Positions 44,290-53,882 of a DNA stretch of 64,000 nt are shown in pieces. The stretch comes from Sphingomonas sp. PsM26 (GTDB lineage: Bacteria > Pseudomonadota > Alphaproteobacteria > Sphingomonadales > Sphingomonadaceae). The notes beneath the pieces were generated by a model. It was not told where the DNA came from. It saw nothing but the letters and a program-made list of their open reading frames with translations, and made no database searches. Each line of letters starts with the position of its first letter. Positions within the stretch are counted from its first letter, which is position 1. A program made the translations under genes and the position numbers. Location: positions 186,001 to 250,000 of the forward strand of contig JARUXA010000005.1 of the NCBI GenBank assembly GCA_030433805.1, read 5' to 3'.

Positions 44290-45864
44290 ATGCAAAAGCA
44301 GCAAACCGGAACCAAATCCGACATAATCCGGACGATCGTGGTCGTCGGCGGGGGATCTGCCGGCTGGATCGCGGCCGCTCGGCTCGCCGCGAAGGGCGCG
44401 CGCGGATCGGACGATATCATCGTCAAGCTGGTCGAATCCGCCACCGTGCCGACGATCGGCGTTGGCGAGGGAACGTGGCCGACGATGCGCAACACACTCG
44501 CCAAGATCGGCATCGGCGAGACCGAATTCCTGCGATCGTGTGATGCAGCGTTCAAGCAGGGGGCTCGGTTCGTCGGCTGGAAGGACGGATCGGCGCGCGA
44601 TGCCTATTACCATCCGCTCAATCCCCCGGCGGGTGCAGCCGACCTGAACTTGTCGCCGCATTGGCAGGCGTTTGTTGCGGAATCACCGGATCGCGATTTC
44701 GCCGACTGGGTCGATTTTCAGCAGGCGCTGTGCGACGCCGGCCTCGCCCCAAAGACGATCACCGCGCCCGAATATGGCGGGGTCGCCAATTACGCGTATC
44801 ATCTCGATGCGGGCAAATTCGCGACGTTGCTGCGCGAGCACGCCGTCGGTCGGCTTGGCGTCGAGCATATCATCGGTGACGTGACGGACGTAGTGATGGC
44901 CGACAATGGCGACATCGCTTCGCTCGATCTGGCCGACGGCGGGAGCGTCGCCGGGGATTTGTTCATTGATTGCACTGGGTTCGCCGCGCGCCTGATCGGG
45001 AAGGTGTATGGCGTGCCCTTCCGGCGGTGCAATGACATCCTCTTCGCGGACCGCGCGATTGCGATGCAAGTGCCGTATCCTGATGAGAACACGCCGATCA
45101 CCAGCCATACCGTATCGACCGCGTCGGATGCCGGGTGGATCTGGGATATCGGTCTATGGGCACGCCGCGGCACGGGCTATGTCTATAGCAGCGCGCATAT
45201 CGACGACGATGCTGCCGAGGCTGCATTGCGCGCTTACGTGGGACCGCAGGCCGAGCACCTTTCGACGCGACGTATCTCGATCGAGGCGGGGCATCGCGAA
45301 CGGTTCTGGCAAAACAACTGTGTTGCCGTGGGCTTATCGGCGGGCTTTCTCGAACCACTGGAAGCGTCCGCGCTGATGCTGGTCGAGGCGTCGATGGACG
45401 CGATCGCCGATCGCCTGCCGCGCACGCGCGGCGCGATGGACACCGCGGCGCGTCAGTTCAACGAATCCTTCCGCCACCATTGGGAGCGGATCATCGAGTT
45501 CCTCAAGCTGCATTATGCGATCACCAAGCGCACTGACACCGCCTTCTGGCGGGATAATGCCGCGCCGGAGTCGATCCCGGATGCGCTGAAGGAGCGCCTC
45601 GACCTGTGGCGGCAGCATCCCCCGGCGCCGCAGGATTTTGCGCATGCGCGCGAGGTTTTCTCCTGGCCGAGCTATCAATATGTCCTCCACGGCATGGGAT
45701 TTGAAACGCAATATCCGACGGTTGCTGCGTCATCCCCAGACGCGGTCTTAGCACGACGCTGGGTCGGGCGGATCGAGCGGATGCGGGGGGATGCGGTGGC
45801 GCAGATGCCGAGTCACCGCAGTTTGCTCCGTGCGATCCGTGAGCATGGGTTGCAGGCAGTATGA
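44290..45864 (+). CDS. Flavin-dependent tryptophan-halogenase family protein
   Basis: The ATG at 44290 (MQKQQTGTKSD) has GGGAGAG before it and gives 524 residues. The FAD motif is VVVGGGSAGWIAAA (18-30) and the catalytic Lys89 is in CDAAFKQGARFVGW. The Glu-bearing segment is SAGFLEPLEASALML (about 350-365). The diagnostic WxWxIP motif reads GWIWDIGL, so the proline is replaced by glycine. Such proteins use reduced FAD, oxygen and halide to make hypohalous acid held by the lysine. The divergent TonB receptor and the overlapping SapC-like gene form a module known from this group. The true substrate is unknown, and an indole-type ligand or no halogenation at all are both possible. Confidence 0.9.
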   Translation: MQKQQTGTKSDIIRTIVVVGGGSAGWIAAARLAAKGARGSDDIIVKLVESATVPTIGVGEGTWPTMRNTLAKIGIGETEFLRSCDAAFKQGARFVGWKDGSARDAYYHPLNPPAGAADLNLSPHWQAFVAESPDRDFADWVDFQQALCDAGLAPKTITAPEYGGVANYAYHLDAGKFATLLREHAVGRLGVEHIIGDVTDVVMADNGDIASLDLADGGSVAGDLFIDCTGFAARLIGKVYGVPFRRCNDILFADRAIAMQVPYPDENTPITSHTVSTASDAGWIWDIGLWARRGTGYVYSSAHIDDDAAEAALRAYVGPQAEHLSTRRISIEAGHRERFWQNNCVAVGLSAGFLEPLEASALMLVEASMDAIADRLPRTRGAMDTAARQFNESFRHHWERIIEFLKLHYAITKRTDTAFWRDNAAPESIPDALKERLDLWRQHPPAPQDFAHAREVFSWPSYQYVLHGMGFETQYPTVAASSPDAVLARRWVGRIERMRGDAVAQMPSHRSLLRAIREHGLQAV

Positions 45865-46583
45865 GCCGGATCGTTCCGCTCGATGCTGCACGGCACCATG
45901 CAGTGTGCGTCGATGCAATGGCCGGCGCGGCGGCACGGCAGTTCGTACAGATCGGGCTGTCGGAAATAGCGCTGGCGGTGGCGGACATGCCGCTGTTTCT
46001 CGTCAAGGATGGGCAAACCGGTCGGTTCAACCTGGTCGCGCTGTTCGGTCTGATCGAGCAGCGCAACCTGTTCTGGCAGCAGGGCGGGATGCAATCGACC
46101 TACCTTCCGCGGGCCGCCTCGCTGACTGCGTTTCGGCTCGATCCCGAGGGATTAGAAGGGATTGGGGTGGATGAAACAGATCCCGCCTTAAGCTTTCGCG
46201 GCGAACCACTGTTTGCGGCTGACCGATCAGCGACGCCGTTTTTGACGTCCATCCGGGAAGCGCTTGGCGCGGTGATCGAAGACGTCGCTGCCGCACAGGC
46301 GTTGATCGACGCCTATGCGCAACTCCGCGTGATACGGCCCCTGTCGCTGGTGCTGCGGCATGCGGATGGCCACGAACATGCGATTACCGGGCTTTATGGG
46401 CTGGACGAGGAGCAGCTGGCGGCGCTTGACGATGCGACGGTTGTTGCACTGCACCGTGCCGACCGGCTCGCGCCCGCCGCGGTGATGACGGCGTCGCTCG
46501 CTCAAGTCGAACGGCTGAAACAGCTGCATAATGCAGCACAATTGCGTCCGATCGCGTCGTTTCAACTGACGTTTTCAGCCTGA
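45861..46583 (+). CDS. SapC-family protein
   Basis: The protein has 240 residues and its ATG overlaps the halogenase stop (ATGA), so the two are made together. SapC-like landmarks are AVADMPLFLVKDGQTGRF, LFWQQGGMQSTYLPR, FRLDPEG, and the tail LAQVERLKQLHNA. No signal peptide is seen. The family name comes from a surface-layer-related protein; its molecular function is not established. It is usually found beside TonB receptors and tryptophan-halogenase-like genes, as here. Confidence 0.88.
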   Translation: MSRIVPLDAARHHAVCVDAMAGAAARQFVQIGLSEIALAVADMPLFLVKDGQTGRFNLVALFGLIEQRNLFWQQGGMQSTYLPRAASLTAFRLDPEGLEGIGVDETDPALSFRGEPLFAADRSATPFLTSIREALGAVIEDVAAAQALIDAYAQLRVIRPLSLVLRHADGHEHAITGLYGLDEEQLAALDDATVVALHRADRLAPAAVMTASLAQVERLKQLHNAAQLRPIASFQLTFSA

Positions 46584-46667
46584 AAGCCGCAGTTTCGGTC
46601 GATTTTGACGCCATATTATGCAGCCATTGCGCGCAGCGCGGGCACACCGGCGTTTGCCGGCAGGCAT

Positions 46668-46689
46668 AATCTAGTAGGACTAATAGATT
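46668..46689. promoter_or_regulatory. 22-bp imperfect palindrome before the DUF1593/GH43/GH31 operon
   Basis: The left arm AATCTAGTAG and right arm CTAATAGATT are complementary at 9 of 10 positions around a 2-bp centre (consensus AATCTAnTAG-n2-CTAnTAGATT). It lies 57 bp before the ATG at 46747. It is the most AT-rich part of the 163-bp gap and looks like an operator. A second small inverted repeat, ATACCC (46712-46717) with GGGTAT (46724-46729), lies closer to the start. Confidence 0.5.
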
Positions 46690-46746
46690 TGGTCGGCTAC
46701 GCTGCCGTTCAATACCCGAGACGGGGTATCGGGGACGGGGGGTAGG

Positions 46747-48207
46747 ATGCGAACAGGGACGATCGTGCTGGCGTGTTGCGCGCTCATCGCTTCGCCTAAT
46801 GCGCAGGCCAAGGCCAATGCCGCCGCGGTCCCGCTCGCCGCGCCAGCCGTGAAGCAGCGGATGATCGTGCTGAGCGACATCGAAGCCGACCCCGACGACA
46901 CCCAGTCCTTCATCCGATTGTTTCTCTACGCCAGCGAGATCGACCTCGAAGGGCTGATCGCGACGACGTCGGTTCACATGAGGACCGCGATCCACCCCGA
47001 TTCGATCCGCCGAATCATCCAGGGCTATGCGCAGGTGCACCCCAATCTGCTGAAGCATGAGGCCGGTTTCCCGACCCCCGATCGTCTGCGGTCGCTCGTC
47101 CGCGACGGGCAGCCGGGCTATGGCATGGCGACGGTCGGCGCGGGCAAGGACACGCCGGGATCGCGGCTGATCGTCGAGGCGCTCGAGCGGCCCGATCCGC
47201 GGCCCCTATGGATATCGGTATGGGGCGGCGCGAACACGCTTGCGCAGGCGCTTCACGCGATCCGAGAGACGCGATCGCCCGACACCGCCCGGCGGCTGAT
47301 CGCCAAGCTGCGGGTCTACACCATCTCCGACCAGGACGACGCCGGTGCGTGGATCCGCAAAAGCTTCCCCGATCTGTTCTACATCGTCAGCCCCGGCGGG
47401 TACGGCGCGGGCACCTGGACCGGGATCCACACGCTGATCGACGGGGCGGACAACAGGACGATCAGCAACGCGTGGCTGCGCGACAACATCCAGCAAGGGC
47501 ATGGACCGCTTGGCGCACTCTATCCCGACGTGTCCTACGACATGGAGGGGGATACGCCTGCGTATCTGTCGTTGATTCCGAACGGGCTGAGCGACCCGGA
47601 GCATCCCGACTGGGGCGGGTGGGGCGGCCGGTATGAACTCTATACCCCGCCGGTCGCGACCACCGACCCGAGCGGTTTCAGCGGGGTGACGATCGTACCG
47701 GAAACGCGGCCGATCTGGACCAACGCGATCGACACGTACACGCCGCAGGTCGCGCGCGCCTATGGCCGAACGGAAGGTCCCGGCGAGCGACAGATCAAGG
47801 ACTTTCGCGCCGGCATCTGGCGGTGGCGCGACGATTTCCAGAACGATTTCGCCGCCCGCATGGCGTGGACGACCCGACCGTTCGCGCAGGCCAACCATGC
47901 GCCGGTCGTACATCTGGCCCACCCCGACCGGCTGACGGTCAAGTCGGGCCAGCGCTTCGTGCTGAGCGCGGTCAACAGTACCGATCCCGACGGCGACAGC
48001 CTGAGCTTCCAGTGGTTCCACTATGCCGAGATCGGCCATTGGCAGACGGGAATAGCGAACGGCATCGCCGCCAATATCCACACCGTCGATTTCACCGCCC
48101 CGACCGTCACCGAACCGCGCGAGGCGCATTTCATCGTCCGCGTCAACGACAAGGGCGATCCGCCGCTCAGCCGATACGAACGCGTGATCGTCACGATCAC
48201 ACCCTGA
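46747..48207 (+). CDS. Secreted DUF1593 protein (nucleoside-hydrolase-like N-terminus, C-terminal Ig-like domain)
   Basis: The protein has 486 residues with a signal peptide ending near AQAKA. The DUF1593 region starts VLSDIEADPDDTQSFIRLF (about 41-60), an Asp-rich motif like the metal site of nucleoside hydrolases. It continues with WISVWGGANTLAQAL and YTISDQDDAGAWIR. The C-terminal 90 residues (from NHAPVVHLA) form a cadherin/PKD-like beta domain with DPDGDSLSFQWF. Members occur in cellulose- and xylan-degrading bacteria and are sometimes annotated as cellulose-binding. It leads an operon with GH43 and GH31 genes (29 bp and 26 bp gaps). Confidence 0.87.
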   Translation: MRTGTIVLACCALIASPNAQAKANAAAVPLAAPAVKQRMIVLSDIEADPDDTQSFIRLFLYASEIDLEGLIATTSVHMRTAIHPDSIRRIIQGYAQVHPNLLKHEAGFPTPDRLRSLVRDGQPGYGMATVGAGKDTPGSRLIVEALERPDPRPLWISVWGGANTLAQALHAIRETRSPDTARRLIAKLRVYTISDQDDAGAWIRKSFPDLFYIVSPGGYGAGTWTGIHTLIDGADNRTISNAWLRDNIQQGHGPLGALYPDVSYDMEGDTPAYLSLIPNGLSDPEHPDWGGWGGRYELYTPPVATTDPSGFSGVTIVPETRPIWTNAIDTYTPQVARAYGRTEGPGERQIKDFRAGIWRWRDDFQNDFAARMAWTTRPFAQANHAPVVHLAHPDRLTVKSGQRFVLSAVNSTDPDGDSLSFQWFHYAEIGHWQTGIANGIAANIHTVDFTAPTVTEPREAHFIVRVNDKGDPPLSRYERVIVTITP

Positions 48208-48236
48208 GCCACGCTTTCCCAGGAGTTGGACCTCAC

Positions 48237-49625
48237 ATGCGATCCTTTCGTCGATTATTCGCGCCTGCGCTGCTTGCGGCGGCTGCGGTCATCGCGCCTG
48301 CGTACGCCGACGCGCCGATCATCCAGACGCGCTTCACCGCCGATCCCGCACCGCTGGTGCATGACGGCGTCGTCTATCTCTACACCAGCCACGACGAGGA
48401 CGACGCCGATGGCTTCAAGATGCTCGACTGGCGGCTGTACAGTTCGACCGACATGGCCAACTGGACCGACCGGGGCGTGGTCGCCTCGCTCAAGACCTTT
48501 CCCTGGGCGGTGCAAAGCAACGACGCCTGGGCGCCGGAGGTGGTCGCGCGGGACGGGAAATTCTATCTCTACACGCCGATCAGCGTCGCGGGATCGCCCA
48601 AGAACGTGATCGCGGTGGCGGTCGCGGATACGCCTGCCGGGCCGTTCCGCGACGTCCTCGGCAAGCCGCTGATCGCGCCGGGGGAGGGCTATATCGATCC
48701 GACCGTGTGGATCGACCGGGACGGGCAGGGCTATCTCTACTGGGGCAATCCGGACCTGTGGTACGTCAAGCTCAACCGCGACATGGTGTCTTATTCAGGC
48801 CCGATCACGAAGGTGCAGCCGCGGATCACCGATTATCAGGAGGGGCCGTGGTTCTTTGAACGCAACGGCCGCTACTACATGGCGTTCGCCTCGACCTGCT
48901 GCTCGGAGGGGATCGGCTATGCGATGAGCGAGAAGCCGACCGGACCGTGGACCTACAAGGGTCCGATCATGGACCACGATACCCGCGCGACGGGCAATCA
49001 TCCGGGGATCATCGACTATAAGGGCGGCTCCTATGTGTTCGGGTTCAGCTATGAACTCAACTTCGCGCTGACGCCGATCCATCACGAGCGCCGATCGGTA
49101 TCGGTCGCCAAGTTCACCTACAATGCGGACGGCACGATCCCCAACCTCGGCTGGTGGGACAGGGCGCGCGCGCCGCAGATCGGGACGCTTGATCCCTATG
49201 CCCGGGTCGAGGCGGAAACGATCGCGTGGACGTCGCGGATCAAGCGCGACCGTGACCGCGCCTTCTTGTGGGTGCCGGGGGTCACCACCGCGCAGGATGA
49301 TCGTGGGCGGGTCTACGTCACGCGCACCGCGGATCGCAGCTTCATCAAGGTCGCGGGCGTCGATTTCGGCGCGAGCGGCGCGAAGGCGTTTCACGCCGGT
49401 TATGCCAATGGCGCACCCAATGCGAAGATCGAACTACGGCTCGACCGGGTCGATGGTGCGGTGATCGGGACGATGCCGGTCGGCGCGGGCGGAGCGGCGG
49501 GGCAGTGGCGCGAGGCGAGCGTTGCGGTGTCCGGCGCGCGCGGGGTTCATGACCTGTATCTGGTCTTCCGGGGCGGCGATGCACCGTCGGTGGTCGATGT
49601 GGATTACTGGCGGTTCGACCGTTGA
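48237..49625 (+). CDS. Secreted GH43 enzyme with C-terminal CBM6 (arabinofuranosidase or xylosidase)
   Basis: The ATG at 48237 (MRSFRRLFAPALLAA) gives 462 residues with a signal peptide ending near AYADA. Catalytic triad of the propeller: Asp36 in FTADPAPLVHDG, Asp154 in GYIDPTVWID and Glu202 in YQEGPWFFERNG. Residues 330-462 form a CBM6-like domain (YARVEAETIAW, FGASGAKAFHAGYA, VDVDYWRFDR). This layout is common in arabinoxylan arabinofuranohydrolases and beta-xylosidases. It lies between DUF1593 and GH31 genes. The precise specificity cannot be fixed by eye. Confidence 0.92.
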   Translation: MRSFRRLFAPALLAAAAVIAPAYADAPIIQTRFTADPAPLVHDGVVYLYTSHDEDDADGFKMLDWRLYSSTDMANWTDRGVVASLKTFPWAVQSNDAWAPEVVARDGKFYLYTPISVAGSPKNVIAVAVADTPAGPFRDVLGKPLIAPGEGYIDPTVWIDRDGQGYLYWGNPDLWYVKLNRDMVSYSGPITKVQPRITDYQEGPWFFERNGRYYMAFASTCCSEGIGYAMSEKPTGPWTYKGPIMDHDTRATGNHPGIIDYKGGSYVFGFSYELNFALTPIHHERRSVSVAKFTYNADGTIPNLGWWDRARAPQIGTLDPYARVEAETIAWTSRIKRDRDRAFLWVPGVTTAQDDRGRVYVTRTADRSFIKVAGVDFGASGAKAFHAGYANGAPNAKIELRLDRVDGAVIGTMPVGAGGAAGQWREASVAVSGARGVHDLYLVFRGGDAPSVVDVDYWRFDR

Positions 49626-49651
49626 AGATTTCGCACAGAGGGGAATGTCGC

Positions 49652-52582
49652 ATGAAAGCTCGCTGGATGGCGACCGCCGCCGCCGCCATCTTGACGGCAA
49701 GTCCGACGCTCGCGCAGTCGCCCACGCCGCCGACCGGTCTCGACCCGCTTGGGCATATGCGGACCGCAGCCACTGCAGCGGACTCGGCGTTCCACTTCCA
49801 GCGGCTGCGCAACGGGGTGCAGTTCACGCTGGGCGGCGTGACCAAATCGGTGATCTTCTACGCCCCCGGCGTGGTGCGGGTGAATGCCAATCTCGGCCAA
49901 TCCTATTGGACGCAGCGCAGCCTGGTCGTGATCCGCGAACCCGGTGCAGTTCCGTTCACGGTCCGCGAAACCGCCGGCACGCTCGAACTGTCAGGCGCAA
50001 AACTGCGCGTCGTAATCGACACCCGCACGGGAGCGGTCAGCTATTACGCTCCGTCCGGACGGTTGCTCACGCAGGAAAAGCGCGATGCGCCGCAGTCGAT
50101 CGACAAGCGCGTCCTAGCCGACGCACCGACCTATGAAGTGGAGAACCGCTTCACGCTGAAGCCCGACGAGGGCATTTACGGCTTTGGCTTCACCAGCGAC
50201 GATGCGGTGAACCGGCGCGGCAAGGACCTGCTGCTCGTCCAGACCAATGTCGGCATCATCATCCCCGTGATGGTCTCGACCGAGCGGTACGGCGTGCTGT
50301 GGGACATCTATTCGCAGATGCGCTTCAAGGACGATGCCGATGGGGCGCGGCTATGGGCGGAAAGCGCGCCGGGCGGGGTGGATTATTACTTCATAGCCGG
50401 CGACACGATGGACGGGGTGGTCAAGGCCTATCGCTGGCTGACCGGCGAAGCGCCGATGTTCCCCAAACAGGCGTTCGGGCTGTTCATGAGCAAGGAGCGT
50501 TACCCGACGCAGGACCGCATCGTCGAGGTCGGGCGGACCTTCCGCAAGGAGCAGTTCCCGCTCGATTACATCGTGCAGGACTGGCAATATTGGGGCAGCG
50601 ACAAGGACGGCAGCTGGTCCGGGATGATCTGGGACCCGAAGCGCTATCCCGATCCGGTGGGCATGAGCCGCGAAATCCACGACCTGCACATGAAGCTGAT
50701 GGTGTCGATCTGGCCGTCGGTCGGCAACGACACGCCACTGGCGAAGGAGCTCGACCAGTCCAACCTGCGGTTCGCGCCGCTGCACTGGATCTCCAAACAG
50801 GCGCGCGTCTATGATGCGTACAGCGCCAAGGCGCGCGGGATCTATTTCAAGTACATCAAGTCCGGCCTGCTCGACAAAGGCGTCGACGCGCTGTGGATGG
50901 ACGGGACCGAGGTCGAGGTCAGCTCCGCGATGTGGAACCCGGTCGACAATGTGCGTGATACCAAGGCGCTCGGCAGCAATGCGATGGGCGATTTCACACG
51001 GTATCTGAACCCCTATTCGTTGCTGACGACGCAAGGCACCTATGACGGCGAGCGCGCGACCAGCGACAAGCGCGTGTTCACGCTGACGCGCTCGGCGTGG
51101 GCGGGCGCGCAGCGGACGGGCGCGGTGTCCTGGTCCGGCGATATCTACGCGAGCTGGAAGACGTTCGCGCAGCAGGTGTCGGGCGGCGTCAACGTCACGA
51201 TCACGGGCAACCCTTATTGGACGCAGGATACCGGTGGCTTCTTCGTCAGCGATTTTCCCGGCGGCGAGAAGAACCCGGCGTGGCGTGAGCTGTTCGCGCG
51301 CTGGTTCCAATATGCGACGTTCAACCCGATCATGCGGGTCCACGGCACCAACGTCGAACGCGAGCCGTATATCTTCAAGACGCTCGATCCGGCGGTGTAC
51401 AAGACGCTGCTCGACAGTGTGAACCTGCGCTATCGGCTGCTGCCCTATATCTACAGCCTGAGCGCGAAGGTGACGTCCGACGGGTACACGCTGATGCGTG
51501 CGCTGCCGATGGATTTTCCGGACGATCCGGCAGTGCGCAGCATCGACGACAGCTTCATGTTCGGGTCGTCGCTGCTCGTTCACCCGGTGACGCGGGCGAT
51601 GTACAATATCCTGCCGTCCGGCGCGACCGTGGTGCCGACCCAGACCCTCCGCACCGCCGACGGCAAGCCCGGGCTGACCGTGCAGTATTTCGCCGGCGAG
51701 AATTTCGAGAAACCGGCGGGCACCGGGGCCGATGCGAAGATCGATCACACCTGGCCCGATCCGCCGCTCGCCGAACTGCCGCTGGGCCTGACCTCGCTCA
51801 GCCACTTCTCTGCGCGCTGGCAGGGGGAGCTCGTCGCGCCCGAGGACGGGGAATATGAGATCGGGCTGACGGGCAACGACGGGATGCGGATGTTCCTGGG
51901 CGGCAAGCCGGCGATCGACGACTGGAACCGCAGCGCGACCCGCACCCGGGTGGTGCGGCATATGCTCCGGAAGGGGGAGCGGTTGCCGGTGCGGCTTGAG
52001 TTCTTCCACCCGGAAGGCGGGCGGGTGTTCCGATTCGTCTGGCGCACCCCGAGCGAGCTGAAGCGGGATGCGGTCGCGCTCAGCGCGCCGCGCGACCTGA
52101 CGATGCGGACGTATTTGCCGCGCGGGAGCGACTGGTATGATTTCTGGACGAACCAGCGCTACCGTGGTGGCGAGACCGTCGCGCGCGCGGCCCCGCTCGA
52201 TGTGATCCCGCTGTATGTCCGCGCAGGGTCGATCGTCCCGATGGGGCCGGTGCTGCAATATGCTACCGAGCGACCGGATGCGCCCTATGAGATCCGCGTC
52301 TATCCGGGGGCGGACGGCGCATTTACGCTCTACGAGGACGATAACGAGACCTATGCTTACGAGAAGGGCCAGTCGGCGCGGTATGATCTGCGCTGGGACG
52401 ATGCGGGGCGGACGCTGACGGTCGGCGCGCGGCGTGGGACTTTTCCCGGCATGGTGCGTCAGCGGAACCTGAAGGTGATCGTGATGGACCGCTCCGGGAG
52501 CGCGACCACGGTGCCCGCGGCGGCGAAAGTCGTCCAGTACGATGGGCGCGCGGTCCGTGTGCGGTTCGACGCCGCGCGCTGA
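49652..52582 (+). CDS. Secreted GH31 alpha-xylosidase-like enzyme with PA14 insertion
   Basis: The ATG at 49652 (MKARWMATAAAAIL) has GAGGGG nine bases upstream and gives 976 residues. Catalytic residues: nucleophile Asp417 in DALWMDGTEVE and acid/base Asp497 in AVSWSGDIYA. A PA14 domain (about 673-800; GLTVQYFAGENFEKP to FRFVWRTP) is inserted before the C-terminal beta-sandwich domains, which end near YEDDNETYAYE. PA14-bearing GH31 enzymes such as Cellvibrio Xyl31A remove alpha-xylose from xyloglucan oligosaccharides. Xyloglucan side-chain removal is therefore the best guess; alpha-glucosidase activity is the alternative. It closes the DUF1593-GH43-GH31 operon. Confidence 0.93.
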   Translation: MKARWMATAAAAILTASPTLAQSPTPPTGLDPLGHMRTAATAADSAFHFQRLRNGVQFTLGGVTKSVIFYAPGVVRVNANLGQSYWTQRSLVVIREPGAVPFTVRETAGTLELSGAKLRVVIDTRTGAVSYYAPSGRLLTQEKRDAPQSIDKRVLADAPTYEVENRFTLKPDEGIYGFGFTSDDAVNRRGKDLLLVQTNVGIIIPVMVSTERYGVLWDIYSQMRFKDDADGARLWAESAPGGVDYYFIAGDTMDGVVKAYRWLTGEAPMFPKQAFGLFMSKERYPTQDRIVEVGRTFRKEQFPLDYIVQDWQYWGSDKDGSWSGMIWDPKRYPDPVGMSREIHDLHMKLMVSIWPSVGNDTPLAKELDQSNLRFAPLHWISKQARVYDAYSAKARGIYFKYIKSGLLDKGVDALWMDGTEVEVSSAMWNPVDNVRDTKALGSNAMGDFTRYLNPYSLLTTQGTYDGERATSDKRVFTLTRSAWAGAQRTGAVSWSGDIYASWKTFAQQVSGGVNVTITGNPYWTQDTGGFFVSDFPGGEKNPAWRELFARWFQYATFNPIMRVHGTNVEREPYIFKTLDPAVYKTLLDSVNLRYRLLPYIYSLSAKVTSDGYTLMRALPMDFPDDPAVRSIDDSFMFGSSLLVHPVTRAMYNILPSGATVVPTQTLRTADGKPGLTVQYFAGENFEKPAGTGADAKIDHTWPDPPLAELPLGLTSLSHFSARWQGELVAPEDGEYEIGLTGNDGMRMFLGGKPAIDDWNRSATRTRVVRHMLRKGERLPVRLEFFHPEGGRVFRFVWRTPSELKRDAVALSAPRDLTMRTYLPRGSDWYDFWTNQRYRGGETVARAAPLDVIPLYVRAGSIVPMGPVLQYATERPDAPYEIRVYPGADGAFTLYEDDNETYAYEKGQSARYDLRWDDAGRTLTVGARRGTFPGMVRQRNLKVIVMDRSGSATTVPAAAKVVQYDGRAVRVRFDAAR

Positions 52583-52739
52583 TCGCGGCAGGCGGTTCGG
52601 TCAGAACGCGGCGGGCGGGCGCGCTTGCGCGACCATCCGCCATACGGATGAGCGTTTGGTGCGGAGCTATCCGGGCTCTTGGGAGTTGCACCCCCGCAAC
52701 GAATATGAGTGATTACGGCGCGGGGCCGTACCGAAACGC

Positions 52740-53882
52740 ATGAAGTCAAAGGATCAGACCATCGCTATCGAACGGCAGCGCCTAGAAAACGGCGGGCTCA
52801 TCCTCTTCGTCGTCCTGATCACGATCGGACTGGGGCTGGTCGTCAACACCTTCCTCGGCGCATTGCTGTGGTCGGCGCTGGCGGCGATCCTGTTCCAGCC
52901 GCTGTTTCAGCGCCTGCTCGCGCGCTGGCCGGAGCGGCGTAATCGCGCGGCGCTGGTCACGCTGCTGATCATCACGGTCGCGGTGGTCATCCCGGCGCTG
53001 ATTGTCGGCAGCATGGTCGTGGACCAGGCTGCCGGCGTGTACAGCCAGATCCGGTCGGGGCAGATCAACTTCGCGTCCTATTTCGAACAGATCCATGACG
53101 CGTTGCCGGGCCGCTTGCAGCAATTGCTCGACAGCAGCGGGTTCGGCAGCTTTGAACGCGCTCAGGCGCAGATTTCGGAAGCGATCAGCAACAGCGCCAG
53201 CATGCTGGCGAGCCGCGCCTTCTCGATCGGCGCGAATGCCGCGGCGTTCCTGCTGGCGTTCGGCGTCGGTCTGTACGTCACCTTTTTCCTGCTGCGCGAC
53301 GGCGAACGTCTCGGGCCGGCGATCATCCGCGCGTGCCCGATCGAGCATGATGCGGCGGTCCGGCTCGCCGACAAGTTCGTGACGGTTGCGCGGGCGACGA
53401 TCAAGGGGTCGGTTGTTGTCGCCTTGGTACAGGGTGCGTTGGGGGCGGTGACGTTCTGGATCGTCGGGCTGCCCGCCGCCTTGCTGTGGGGCGTGCTGAT
53501 GGCGATCGCCGCGTTGCTCCCGGCGATCGGGCCGGCGATCATCTGGGGACCGGTCGCGATCTATCTGTTTGCCACCGGCGCCCTCTGGCAAGCTGCGGTC
53601 GTGGTGGCGTCGGGCGTCGTCGTGATCGGGGTTGCCGACAACATCCTGCGCCCGATCCTGGTGGGTCGCGATACGGGGATCCCCGATTGGCTCGTGCTGG
53701 TCACGACGCTGGGCGGGATCGAGCTGGTCGGTTTGAGCGGCATCGTCGTCGGGCCGATCGTCGGTGCGCTGTTCCTTACCGGATGGAGCATCCTGACCGA
53801 GCAGCGGCTTGGCCTTGCGCCCGGGTCGGTGGACGGTGACGACAGCGCGCCGAAGGACGGGCATGGCAACGCCAAAAGCTGA
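52740..53882 (+). CDS. AI-2E family (DUF20, TqsA/PerM-like) permease
   Basis: The protein has 380 residues and about eight membrane helices: pairs near 18-60 and 75-100, a periplasmic stretch to about 155, then helices to about 350. The family segments LRDGERLGPAIIR and VADNILRPILVGRDTGIPDW, quoted in parts as NILRPILVGRDTG, are clear. Members export small molecules or ions; the signal-molecule role named in the family title rarely applies. It follows a 157-bp gap with no gene. Its 3' end overlaps the phospholipase D-like gene by 20 bp. Confidence 0.92.
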   Translation: MKSKDQTIAIERQRLENGGLILFVVLITIGLGLVVNTFLGALLWSALAAILFQPLFQRLLARWPERRNRAALVTLLIITVAVVIPALIVGSMVVDQAAGVYSQIRSGQINFASYFEQIHDALPGRLQQLLDSSGFGSFERAQAQISEAISNSASMLASRAFSIGANAAAFLLAFGVGLYVTFFLLRDGERLGPAIIRACPIEHDAAVRLADKFVTVARATIKGSVVVALVQGALGAVTFWIVGLPAALLWGVLMAIAALLPAIGPAIIWGPVAIYLFATGALWQAAVVVASGVVVIGVADNILRPILVGRDTGIPDWLVLVTTLGGIELVGLSGIVVGPIVGALFLTGWSILTEQRLGLAPGSVDGDDSAPKDGHGNAKS

